Part shown: piece after piece, positions 1 through 7,237 of the stretch
Position numbering within the stretch: position 1 is the stretch's first letter
How the letters are laid out: each line of letters opens with the position of its first letter
Source of the DNA: Chitinophaga sp. LS1
Lineage (GTDB): Bacteria > Bacteroidota > Bacteroidia > Chitinophagales > Chitinophagaceae
NCBI RefSeq assembly: GCF_034274695.1
Contig: NZ_CP128362.1
Coordinates: 4,094,501-4,158,500, forward strand
DNA length: 64,000 nt
Direction: 5' to 3'
The notes under the pieces: generated by a model
What the model was told of the DNA's origin: nothing
The model's input: the letters and a program-made list of their open reading frames with translations, nothing else
Database searches by the model: none
Translations under genes and position numbers: made by a program

Positions 1-89
1 CAAAGATAAAATGGCGGAAGGAAGAGCACCAGAGGGGAAGTACGGAAAATGATCCGTAGTTCTACGGAATATAACGGCTGCGTAGATGT

Positions 90-488
90 CTATTCCTTTC
101 TCGCTATATAAAACGCATTATTCAACCTCGTCATCCCAATCTTTGGATAATACTCCATTGCCGTCGGCGCTGACAATAACAACAACATGGTCTTCGGCCC
201 TATCACCTCCTGCGTCAACGCCACCAATTGCCTCCCAATTCCCGCCATCTGATAATCCTTATTCACCGCCAGATCACCCAGATAGCAACAAAAACAATAA
301 TCGGTCAATGACCTCGCTACCCCTACCAATTTCTCCCCATCCCACGCAGATACAACCAGGGGTGAGTTTTTATACATCTCCGCTATCCTCCCCGCATCTT
401 CCGTCGGCCTTTTCAATCCCGCATTGTCATATAATTCAATAATATCCGCTGTAGCCGGAACTGTGTCTGTTTTGTAATGGATGTGCAT
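90..488 (-). CDS. GNAT family N-acetyltransferase
   Basis: This 132-residue protein has the size and layout of a single-domain GNAT acetyltransferase, which moves an acetyl group from acetyl-CoA to an amine. The acetyl-CoA pyrophosphate loop reads Q80-M-A-G-I-G85, matching the family's Q/RxxGxG/A pattern, after a hydrophobic strand (LGDLAVN). A C-terminal strand and helix (EYYPKIGMTRL) match the usual end of the fold. There is no signal peptide, so it should be cytosolic. It is transcribed divergently from a MocR-type regulator whose start lies 80 bp away, so the regulator may control it. The substrate cannot be told from the sequence. Confidence 0.85.
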   Translation of the reverse strand: MHIHYKTDTVPATADIIELYDNAGLKRPTEDAGRIAEMYKNSPLVVSAWDGEKLVGVARSLTDYCFCCYLGDLAVNKDYQMAGIGRQLVALTQEVIGPKTMLLLLSAPTAMEYYPKIGMTRLNNAFYIARKE

Positions 489-525
489 ATTTTTTTGGTT
501 TACCTATCAAAACTACTGCTTGCCA

Positions 526-566
526 GGACTATCTTTGTATCCCAGTTTTAAAATATAAAGTAGTCC
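526..566. promoter_or_regulatory. Inverted GGACTA/TAGTCC half-sites around a TATCTTTG box
   Basis: GGACTA (526-531) and TAGTCC (561-566) form an inverted pair flanking the Bacteroidota -7 like box TATCTTTG at 530-537, upstream of the MocR-type start at 569. MocR regulators commonly bind repeated half-sites near their own divergent promoter, so this is a plausible operator. That role is inferred. Confidence 0.4.
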
Positions 567-568
567 AG

Positions 569-2017
569 ATGCTGCCATTTCAAACCCTCATCCCACTAAA
601 CAAAACCTTAGCCCTGCCTGTCTACAGGCAGATCGCCAACGCTATTGCCCAACATATCAAAAACGGAATCCTAAAGCCCGAAATGGCCCTGCCAGGTACC
701 CGTGAAATGGCTGAAACCCTGGATGTACACCGCAAAACCGTCGTCGCGGCCTACAGTGAATTACAAATTCAGGGATGGATCCTCGTTACCCCCCGGAAAG
801 GATTTTATGTAGCCGGCAACCTACCGGAACTGAAACCCCGTGAATGGCAACAGGAAGGCGCCAGTGGCTATGGCAAACAAATGTCTGCCCCCTTCCATGT
901 GCTGGCACCCGATTACCAGGGGAGTATCTATCCTCCAAATACCCCATTCCGCCTCATCATTGACGATGGCTGGCCAGATACCCGCTTAGCACCGCTGGAC
1001 TTACTGATGCGGGAATACAGAAGTCTGCTCAAATTCAAATATAAAAACCCGGTCTCAGGCGCTGTCACTGCCGGCGCTCTCAGTCTGCGGGAAGCTATGG
1101 TTGACTACCTCTCTGAAACAAGAGGTATCAAAGCTGATATCCCGAACCTCCTCATCACCCATGGCGCCCAGATGGCTATTTACATTGCTGCACGCCTTAC
1201 CATTGCCCCCGGCGCCAATGTGATCGCAGGCATACCCGGATATAACACCGCCAGCCAGTTATTTCAACACCTGGGTGCGAACCTCCTCTCTGTACCTGTG
1301 GATGAGCAGGGCATAGATACAGACGCCGTTGCAGCTATCTGTAAAAAGCACCCCATCAGCATGCTCTATGTTATTCCTCATCACCATCATCCAACCACCG
1401 TCACCCTGAGTCCTGCCAGAAGAATGCACCTGCTGGAACTGGCAGCACAATACAACTTTGCCATCATCGAAGACGATTATGACTATGGCTTCCATTATAA
1501 TTCCGCTCCTTACCTGCCGCTGGCCAGCGGGCAGCATGATGGAAGAGTGATCTATATAGGCTCTTTTTCTAAATCCCTGGCGGCTTCTGTACGTATCGGA
1601 TTTATGGTAGGCGCGGAAGACTTTATCCAGCAAGGCATCTACCTGCGCAAATTACTTGACCTGAAAGGGAACCACCTGATGGAAGATGCACTGGCTATAC
1701 TGATTAAAAACGGAGACATGTCCCGCCACCTGAAAAAGGCGAATAAGGTCTATCATACCCGGTTACAGCATCTGACCACGCTACTGGATACACATATGCC
1801 AGGGGTAGTAGAATATACAGTTCCCATGGGTGGCATGGCCATCTGGTCGCAATTCAAAGTGCCTTTAAAAACATTGTCTGCACATGCAGCAAAGCAGGGT
1901 CTATACATCAGCGATGGCTCTTTTTATATGGTGAAAAATGCTTGCCGGATTGGGTTTGCGTCTTTGACTACAGCGGAAATGGAGGAGGCCATCACAATCT
2001 TAGCCAGCGGTGTTTAA
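569..2017 (+). CDS. MocR/PdxR-type GntR regulator with aminotransferase domain
   Basis: The 482-residue protein starts with a GntR-type winged helix (about residues 15-80, including PGTREMAETLDVHRKTV) followed by a fold-type I aminotransferase domain. The probable PLP-binding lysine is K335 in SFSKSLAASVRIG, preceded by the IIEDDYD motif of this fold. Proteins of this design are PLP-dependent transcription factors, and some control vitamin B6 or amino-acid genes. It is divergent from a GNAT acetyltransferase, the likely target together with itself. The reading frame extends past the start of the next gene's long ORF but ends before that gene's probable true start. The ligand is unknown. Confidence 0.88.
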   Translation: MLPFQTLIPLNKTLALPVYRQIANAIAQHIKNGILKPEMALPGTREMAETLDVHRKTVVAAYSELQIQGWILVTPRKGFYVAGNLPELKPREWQQEGASGYGKQMSAPFHVLAPDYQGSIYPPNTPFRLIIDDGWPDTRLAPLDLLMREYRSLLKFKYKNPVSGAVTAGALSLREAMVDYLSETRGIKADIPNLLITHGAQMAIYIAARLTIAPGANVIAGIPGYNTASQLFQHLGANLLSVPVDEQGIDTDAVAAICKKHPISMLYVIPHHHHPTTVTLSPARRMHLLELAAQYNFAIIEDDYDYGFHYNSAPYLPLASGQHDGRVIYIGSFSKSLAASVRIGFMVGAEDFIQQGIYLRKLLDLKGNHLMEDALAILIKNGDMSRHLKKANKVYHTRLQHLTTLLDTHMPGVVEYTVPMGGMAIWSQFKVPLKTLSAHAAKQGLYISDGSFYMVKNACRIGFASLTTAEMEEAITILASGV

Positions 2018-2079
2018 TCCCTTGCATTTCGGGGATTTTCTTTGTATTATTATCCATTGCTTATCAACTGGATTCTCTT

Positions 2080-3423
2080 ATGCAAAGAAAATTATGCCTG
2101 GCTTTAGCCTTTATTGTCATGTCTTTTAACGTTTCCGCTCAAAAAACCAGCAACGACCCGGGAAAAGAAAAATGGTTCATGGACCTTGGTCTCGGTATGT
2201 TTATTCACTGGAGTGTGGATGCACAGCTGGGCGCAGTGATCAGCCATAGTATGGCAGGTGCCTCCGACGAATACCTGGAGCGGTTTACAAAAGAATTGCC
2301 CAAAACCTTTAACCCACATAAATTCAATCCTGATGACTGGGCTGTGCTCGCTAAACTCGCAGGTATGAAGTATGTGGTGTTTACAACCAAGCACCACTCC
2401 GGTTTTTGTATGTGGGATACAAAGACTACGCCTTTCAATATTATGAATACGCCGTTCAAAAAAGATGCGACCAAAGCCATCTTTGATGCCTTCCGCAAAC
2501 AAGGCATCGCGATCGGTATCTATTTCTCCCCTGAGGATTTTAATTACTTATATCAGCATCATGTGCCCGTAGGCAGAATGCAGCTGCCACAGCACTTCCC
2601 TGAAAAGAACCCGGGGCTGATGGCGCTTGACAAAGCACAGCTGAAAGAACTCTTAAGCAATTACGGTAAGATCGACTTTATCTTCTTCGACGGTCCTGCC
2701 GAAGGGCTGAAAGAATACGCCTGGGAACTGCAACCGAACATCGTAGTGACCCGCGGGCAAATGAATACGCCGGAGCAGGAGCTGCCTGATTCGGTATTAC
2801 CCGGTCCATGGGAGGCTTGTTTTACCATGGGTACAGACTGGCAGTATAAACCTACCAACGACCCTCAGAAATCCGGCACAGAGATGATCAATATGCTCAT
2901 TGAAACCAGGGCCAAAGGGGGCAATCTCTTACTGAATGTAGGACCCAAACCGGATGGAGAAATCCAGATTGAACAAGAAGCCCTGCTGCGTGAACTGGCC
3001 CTGTGGCAGTTTGCCAATAACGAAGCTGTGACAGGCGTACGCCCCTGGCATATGGCCAAAGAAGGCAATGTCTGGTTCACCCGTGGTGGAGATACTTCCA
3101 CCGTCTATGCCTTTGTACAGGGCGGTAAGGACTGGAAATATGGAGAAAGAAAAGATATGGTGTTTCACACATTGGAGGGAAATGCCCAGACCAAAGTGTC
3201 CATTTTAGGCTATGCCAGTGAGCTGGTAGAATATAAGGAAAACTTTGATGCAGGTATCTATTCACAGAATACTCCTGTAGGACTCTTCATCAGTGCGGTA
3301 AACGGACAGCGTTTTTACACTGATCGCAAGTGGCCAAACCCTGTAGTACTAAAGATAGAGCATGTAAAATTCAAGCCGGTAGTAACGAACTATCGCCAGA
3401 GTACCATCGACGGCGCCAAATAA
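2080..3423 (+). CDS. Alpha-L-fucosidase (GH29)
   Basis: This is a 447-residue secreted glycosidase that should release terminal alpha-L-fucose by a retaining mechanism. I chose the ATG at 2080 because it begins a clean signal peptide (MQRKLCLALAFIVMSFNVSA, then Q). The longer frame from 1942 would overlap the preceding gene and bury the signal. Family signatures are MFIHWSV near the N terminus and KHHSGFCMWDT. D204 in FIFFDGP is the probable nucleophile of the GH29 WFDG-like motif. A C-terminal beta-rich part follows the barrel. A strong hairpin at 3433-3476 ends the transcript. No other fucose-related gene lies beside it. Confidence 0.9.
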   Translation: MQRKLCLALAFIVMSFNVSAQKTSNDPGKEKWFMDLGLGMFIHWSVDAQLGAVISHSMAGASDEYLERFTKELPKTFNPHKFNPDDWAVLAKLAGMKYVVFTTKHHSGFCMWDTKTTPFNIMNTPFKKDATKAIFDAFRKQGIAIGIYFSPEDFNYLYQHHVPVGRMQLPQHFPEKNPGLMALDKAQLKELLSNYGKIDFIFFDGPAEGLKEYAWELQPNIVVTRGQMNTPEQELPDSVLPGPWEACFTMGTDWQYKPTNDPQKSGTEMINMLIETRAKGGNLLLNVGPKPDGEIQIEQEALLRELALWQFANNEAVTGVRPWHMAKEGNVWFTRGGDTSTVYAFVQGGKDWKYGERKDMVFHTLEGNAQTKVSILGYASELVEYKENFDAGIYSQNTPVGLFISAVNGQRFYTDRKWPNPVVLKIEHVKFKPVVTNYRQSTIDGAK

Positions 3424-3432
3424 TATGAATGG

Positions 3433-3476
3433 CTGTCAGCAGGTAAGCTGATGGAGATTGGCTTACCTGCTGACAG
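3433..3476 (+). terminator. Perfect 16-bp hairpin after the fucosidase
   Basis: CTGTCAGCAGGTAAGC (3433-3448) pairs exactly with 3461-3476 across a 12-nt loop, and an A/T-rich tract follows. It lies right before the promoter box of the next gene, so it probably separates two transcription units. Confidence 0.75.
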
Positions 3477-3483
3477 AATTTAT

Positions 3484-3491
3484 TATCTTTG
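3484..3491 (+). promoter_or_regulatory. -7 box TATCTTTG for the polyprenyl synthase
   Basis: TATCTTTG fits the Bacteroidota -7 consensus TAnnTTTG and lies 9 nt before the ATG at 3501. This supports that ATG over the upstream TTG at 3489, which would lie within the promoter. Confidence 0.6.
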
Positions 3492-3500
3492 GAGCACTTT

Positions 3501-4463
3501 ATGCAATTAGCGAAGAAGATACTAACAGGGGACCTTATACGTTTTGGCCAATATTTGCGCGAATGGATGCAGGGTGATAGTGCGCTTTTTAATAAGATCA
3601 CTGATTACATTCTACGACATTCCGGCAAGCAGGTACGACCTGTATTTGTATTGCTGAGCGCGCACCTGGCGGGCAATATCACGGAACAAAGTTATAGAGC
3701 CGCTGTATTGGTAGAGCTGTTGCACAATGCCTCGCTTGTACACGATGATATCGTAGACGATGCGGCGGAAAGGAGAGGCCAAGCCTCGGTAAACGCCCTC
3801 TGGAAAAGCCGCACGGCTGTATTAGTGGGCGATGTTATGTTTTCGAACGGGATGCTGCAATCCCTCTCGATAGGCGATCATAAGATCCTGAAGATATTTT
3901 CGGACGCCATTGAAGAGACGATCATCGGAGAGCTGGAACAGCTGACACGCTCGAAAAAGTTAAATTTAAAAGAAGACGTTTATTATACCATCATCCGTCA
4001 GAAGACGGCAGCGCTGCTAAAGGCAGCCTGTAGAGCCGGCGCCGCTTCCGCCACTAATAATGAAAGCCTCGTTGAAAAGATCGCATTGTTCGGAGAGAAA
4101 GTAGGAATGGCCTTTCAAATCAGAGACGACCTGTTTGATTATGGCACTGAAGATGTCGGCAAACCAGTAGGCAATGACATCCAGGAAAAGAAAGTAACCT
4201 TACCCTTAATTTATACAATTGCCAATTGTTCCCCTGCACAACGTAAAGAGTTATTACACATTATCAGGCATCAGAATACCAACAAGGAAAGAATCGCTTA
4301 CCTGATTTCAGTAGTAAAGGAATGTGGCGGCTTAGACTATGCAACTGAACGCATGTATGCCTTCAGAGACGAGGCTTTGGCCATACTCGATACTTTCGGC
4401 AATACAGAAGTGAAAGATGCGTTGGAAGAAATAGTACGCTATACGACTGACAGGAAGTATTAA
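3501..4463 (+). CDS. Polyprenyl (octaprenyl-type) diphosphate synthase
   Basis: The 320-residue protein is a trans-isoprenyl diphosphate synthase. It adds isopentenyl units to an allylic diphosphate, probably to make the menaquinone side chain. Both aspartate-rich motifs are present: D82-D83-I-V-D86 (first) and D209-D210-L-F-D (second), with the basic GKQVRP stretch near residue 45. The start at 3501 is set by the promoter box just upstream. Length and motifs match long-chain synthases of the IspB type, but chain length cannot be read from sequence alone. It has its own promoter and is not obviously coupled to its neighbours. Confidence 0.9.
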   Translation: MQLAKKILTGDLIRFGQYLREWMQGDSALFNKITDYILRHSGKQVRPVFVLLSAHLAGNITEQSYRAAVLVELLHNASLVHDDIVDDAAERRGQASVNALWKSRTAVLVGDVMFSNGMLQSLSIGDHKILKIFSDAIEETIIGELEQLTRSKKLNLKEDVYYTIIRQKTAALLKAACRAGAASATNNESLVEKIALFGEKVGMAFQIRDDLFDYGTEDVGKPVGNDIQEKKVTLPLIYTIANCSPAQRKELLHIIRHQNTNKERIAYLISVVKECGGLDYATERMYAFRDEALAILDTFGNTEVKDALEEIVRYTTDRKY

Positions 4464-4525
4464 CAGTAAGTTAATGTAAGGAGTCAGTAATTATCCTCAA
4501 CTTGCAACCACCATACTGTTGCAAC

Positions 4526-4817
4526 ATGTTGATCTTACAATTGAAAGATGGCAATGAGACGGTGTTCAAACAGGTCTATGATCTGACACACAAAAAAGTC
4601 TACCGCTATTTTCTGAAAAGAAATGCCACACATGATACAGCCAGCGATCTGACCCAACAAACATTTATCCGATTATGGCAATACCGTCAAACTTAAGGAA
4701 GACAGCACACCCGATACACAGTTATTTACTGTAGCTAATTCCGTTTTGATAGAACACCTGCGTCGCCATGCCCACCGATATCAATGGTATAATGTGGATT
4801 TTAAAATAAAACTATGA
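4526..4817 (+). pseudogene. Frameshifted ECF sigma-70 factor relic
   Basis: The first frame from ATG 4526 encodes a sigma-70 region 2-like stretch (DGNETVFKQVYDLTHKKVYR, then DLTQQTFIRLWQY) and stops at 4694. Shifting frame at about 4689 restores a related reading (KEDSTPDTQLFTVANSVL, then IEHLRRHAHRYQWY) up to a TGA at 4815-4817. The region 4 helix-turn-helix is missing altogether, so the gene is both frameshifted and 3'-truncated. Its end overlaps the start of the next gene. It was probably an ECF factor of the kind that acts with FecR proteins, but no FecR lies here. A sequencing error could explain the frameshift but not the missing region 4. Confidence 0.65.
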
Positions 4818-5701
4818 AAAGGTTATTAGGTAGTGTTTTAATGCTGGCTTCCCTGGGAGCAGCTGCACAGATTGATGTGCAGGCACATAGAGGTGGACGT
4901 GCTTTGATGCCGGAAAATACCATTCCTGCTATGAAGCATGCGATAGATCTGGGTGCACGTACACTGGAACTGGATTGTGTGATCTCCAAAGATAAGAAGG
5001 TAGTTGTGTCGCACGACCTGTATATGTCGGCTGACTTTATGCGGACCCCGGAAGGAAAGGATATTGAAAAGGCCGGTGAACAATCCTACAAGTTGTACAC
5101 CATGCCATATGACAGTATCCGGAAATACGATGCCGGTACCAAACCACATAAAGACTTTCCAAAGCAGGTGAAGATGAAAACGTATAAACCACTGTTGTCC
5201 GAACTGATTGACAGCGTGGAAGCTTACGTAAAAACGCATCACCTGAAACCGATGTATTACAACATGGAGACCAAGTGCTCTCCTGACGGGGATGGCACTT
5301 TTCACCCGGCACCGGATGAGTTTGTGGCACTGATGATGAAGGTGATCAGGGACAAAGGCATCCAGAACAGGGTGACTGTACAATCTTTTGACATCCGGAC
5401 TTTGCAGGTGATCCACAAACTATACCCAAAGCAAAAACTCGCACTGCTGGTATACGGGAAGGACTCTTTCGATATGAATATTGAGAAGTTGGGCTTTACC
5501 CCGGATATCTACAGCCCTTATTCCGCGCTGGTAAACAAGGACCTGATCACCACCGCCCACAATAAGAAAGTGCAGGTATTGCCCTGGACGGTGAATGACC
5601 CACAGGAAATGCAAAAGATGATAGACCTGGGCGTAGATGGAATCATTACCGATGATCCGGAATCCCTGGTGAAATTGGCCGGAAGTTATCAGAAGAAATA
5701 G
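4814..5701 (+). CDS. Secreted glycerophosphodiester phosphodiesterase
   Basis: This 295-residue enzyme hydrolyses glycerophosphodiesters to glycerol 3-phosphate and an alcohol. A signal peptide (residues 1-19, ending GAAAQ) suggests export to the periplasm. The GDPD signature is clear: H25 in AHRGG, the E-N pair in MPENT, the metal-binding ELD stretch, and VVVSHD, which supplies the second catalytic histidine. C-terminal PWTVND and DGIITDDP complete the barrel. It follows a sigma-factor relic, and its start overlaps the relic's last stop. The product could feed the glycerol 3-phosphate pathway encoded near 47-51 kb, though that is only inference. Confidence 0.9.
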   Translation: MKRLLGSVLMLASLGAAAQIDVQAHRGGRALMPENTIPAMKHAIDLGARTLELDCVISKDKKVVVSHDLYMSADFMRTPEGKDIEKAGEQSYKLYTMPYDSIRKYDAGTKPHKDFPKQVKMKTYKPLLSELIDSVEAYVKTHHLKPMYYNMETKCSPDGDGTFHPAPDEFVALMMKVIRDKGIQNRVTVQSFDIRTLQVIHKLYPKQKLALLVYGKDSFDMNIEKLGFTPDIYSPYSALVNKDLITTAHNKKVQVLPWTVNDPQEMQKMIDLGVDGIITDDPESLVKLAGSYQKK

Positions 5702-5707
5702 ATTCAG

Positions 5708-5715
5708 TACCTTTG
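5708..5715 (+). promoter_or_regulatory. -7 box TACCTTTG for the DEAD-box helicase
   Basis: TACCTTTG matches TAnnTTTG and lies 21 nt before the ATG at 5737. It supports that start over the TTG-type start at 5713, which overlaps the box. Confidence 0.5.
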
Positions 5716-5736
5716 CGGTTCATTTTGAATCGAATT

Positions 5737-7074
5737 ATGACTTTTGATGAATTAAACCTCAGCAAGCCTTTATTGAATGCCCTGAGTGACCTGGGCTATA
5801 CAACGCCCACTACCATTCAGGAGAAGGCCTTTTCTGTGGTCATGTCCGGTCAGGACGTATGTGGCATTGCACAGACCGGTACGGGTAAAACCTTTGCTTA
5901 CCTGCTACCAGCTTTGCGGCAGTGGAAGTTTTCCAAAGATCGCTATGCCCAGATCCTGGTAGTAGTGCCTACCCGCGAGCTGGTTACCCAGGTAGTGGAG
6001 GCGGTAAAGAAGCTGACTCCCTATATGAATGTGGCGGTCGCCGGATTTTTTGGTGGGGTGAATATGAACCCACAGATGGTGACTGCCAATGAAAAACTGG
6101 ATGTGGTAGTAGCGACCCCTGGCCGGTTGGTGGACCTGGTGCTGAGTGGTGCATTGAAACTGAAAGCTATTAAGCGACTGGTGATCGATGAGGTGGATGA
6201 AATGCTGAACCTTGGTTTTCGTCCGCAACTGAAACATATCCTGGATTTACTGCCGGCTAAAAGGCAAAACCTGCTCTTTTCGGCGACTATTACCCCGGAA
6301 GTAGAAGATCTGATGGAGGTGTACTTCAATGCACCAATAACGATAGAAGCTGCACCTGTGGGTACGCCACGTGAGAATATCAGTCAGACAGGGTACGCAG
6401 TACCGAACTTCAATACAAAGGTCAACCTGCTGGAACTGCTGCTGAAAACACGCGGGGAGATGAGCAAGGTGCTGATCTTTGCTGCTACCAAAGAACTGGC
6501 CAACCAGCTGTATGAGCAGTTAGAAACGAAGTTTCCTGAGCGGGTGGGTGTCATTCACTCCAATAAAGAGCAGAACCATCGTTTTAATACGGTAAAGAAA
6601 TTCAAATCAGGCGAATACCGGTTCCTGATTGCTACAGATATCATCGCGAGAGGTATTGATATTGAAGATGTGAGCCATGTGCTGAACTTTGATGTACCTG
6701 AGGTACCGGAGAGCTACCTGCACCGGATAGGTCGTACCGGTCGTGCGGACAAGCATGGTAAGTCAATCATTTTCCATACGGAGCGGGAGAAAGAGGCATT
6801 GGAAAGAATTCAGACTTTGATGAATTATGAGATTCCTTTGGAACCATTGCCGGAAGAGCTGGAAATCTCCAATGTGCTGACAGATGATGAAATGCCGGAG
6901 GTGAAGATGAAGAACTTCCTGGTGGCTTTGCCAAAGCTGGAAACTTATGGACCTGCTTTCCATGAGAAGAAGGATAAGAATAAGAAAGTGAATGTAAAGA
7001 TCTCCCATAAGGAGAAGATGCAGATGAAATATGGTAAACCTAAAACAAGAGGCGCCAAGAAGAAAAGGAAATAA
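5737..7074 (+). CDS. DEAD-box RNA helicase (DEVD variant)
   Basis: A 445-residue ATP-dependent RNA helicase. In order it shows the Q motif (TTPTTIQEKAF), motif I AQTGTGKT with K51, PTRELV, a DEVD motif II (D151-E-V-D154, in place of DEAD), SAT, the ARGIDIED region and HRIGRTGR. The C-terminal tail after residue 400 is strongly basic (KKDKNKKVNVK ... KKKRK), which would help RNA binding. Such enzymes remodel RNA during ribosome assembly, decay or cold growth. The start is set by the promoter box upstream. A strong bidirectional terminator follows the stop directly. Confidence 0.93.
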   Translation: MTFDELNLSKPLLNALSDLGYTTPTTIQEKAFSVVMSGQDVCGIAQTGTGKTFAYLLPALRQWKFSKDRYAQILVVVPTRELVTQVVEAVKKLTPYMNVAVAGFFGGVNMNPQMVTANEKLDVVVATPGRLVDLVLSGALKLKAIKRLVIDEVDEMLNLGFRPQLKHILDLLPAKRQNLLFSATITPEVEDLMEVYFNAPITIEAAPVGTPRENISQTGYAVPNFNTKVNLLELLLKTRGEMSKVLIFAATKELANQLYEQLETKFPERVGVIHSNKEQNHRFNTVKKFKSGEYRFLIATDIIARGIDIEDVSHVLNFDVPEVPESYLHRIGRTGRADKHGKSIIFHTEREKEALERIQTLMNYEIPLEPLPEELEISNVLTDDEMPEVKMKNFLVALPKLETYGPAFHEKKDKNKKVNVKISHKEKMQMKYGKPKTRGAKKKRK

Positions 7075-7113
7075 CTAAAAAGACCCGGCTTATACAGCCG
7101 GGTCTTTTTAGTT
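7073..7113. terminator. 18-bp bidirectional terminator
   Basis: The 18-nt arm at 7073-7090 pairs perfectly with 7096-7113 across a TATAC loop. The outer stem is A-rich on one side and T-rich on the other, so it can end transcription from both strands. It includes the helicase stop codon. Confidence 0.85.
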
Positions 7114-7116
7114 ATA

Positions 7117-7230
7117 GAAGCGTCGAAGAAGCATCGAACAAGCATCGAAGAAGCGTCGAACAAGCATCGAACAGCGCTTATAGAAAGGTCGAAGAAAGCT
7201 TATAGAAGCGTCGAACAAACCTTATAGAAC
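7117..7230. repeat. Tandem 11-bp repeats merging into 22-bp repeats
   Basis: Five contiguous 11-bp units with consensus SAAGCRTCGAA run from 7117 to 7171. Two 22-bp units (7177-7198 and 7199-7220), each starting CTTATAGAA and containing GTCGAA, follow with a partial third copy to 7230. The tract lies between two convergent genes and is not coding in a convincing frame. The unit length is close to one helical turn. Confidence 0.8.
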
Positions 7231-7237
7231 TTCCTGT

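Noticed and set aside
1942-2079. N-terminal extension of the fucosidase
   Set aside because: The extension overlaps the preceding regulator gene and would hide the signal peptide that begins at 2080.
7117-7230. CRISPR array
   Set aside because: Units are contiguous and only 11 or 22 bp long, with no unique spacers and no cas genes nearby.
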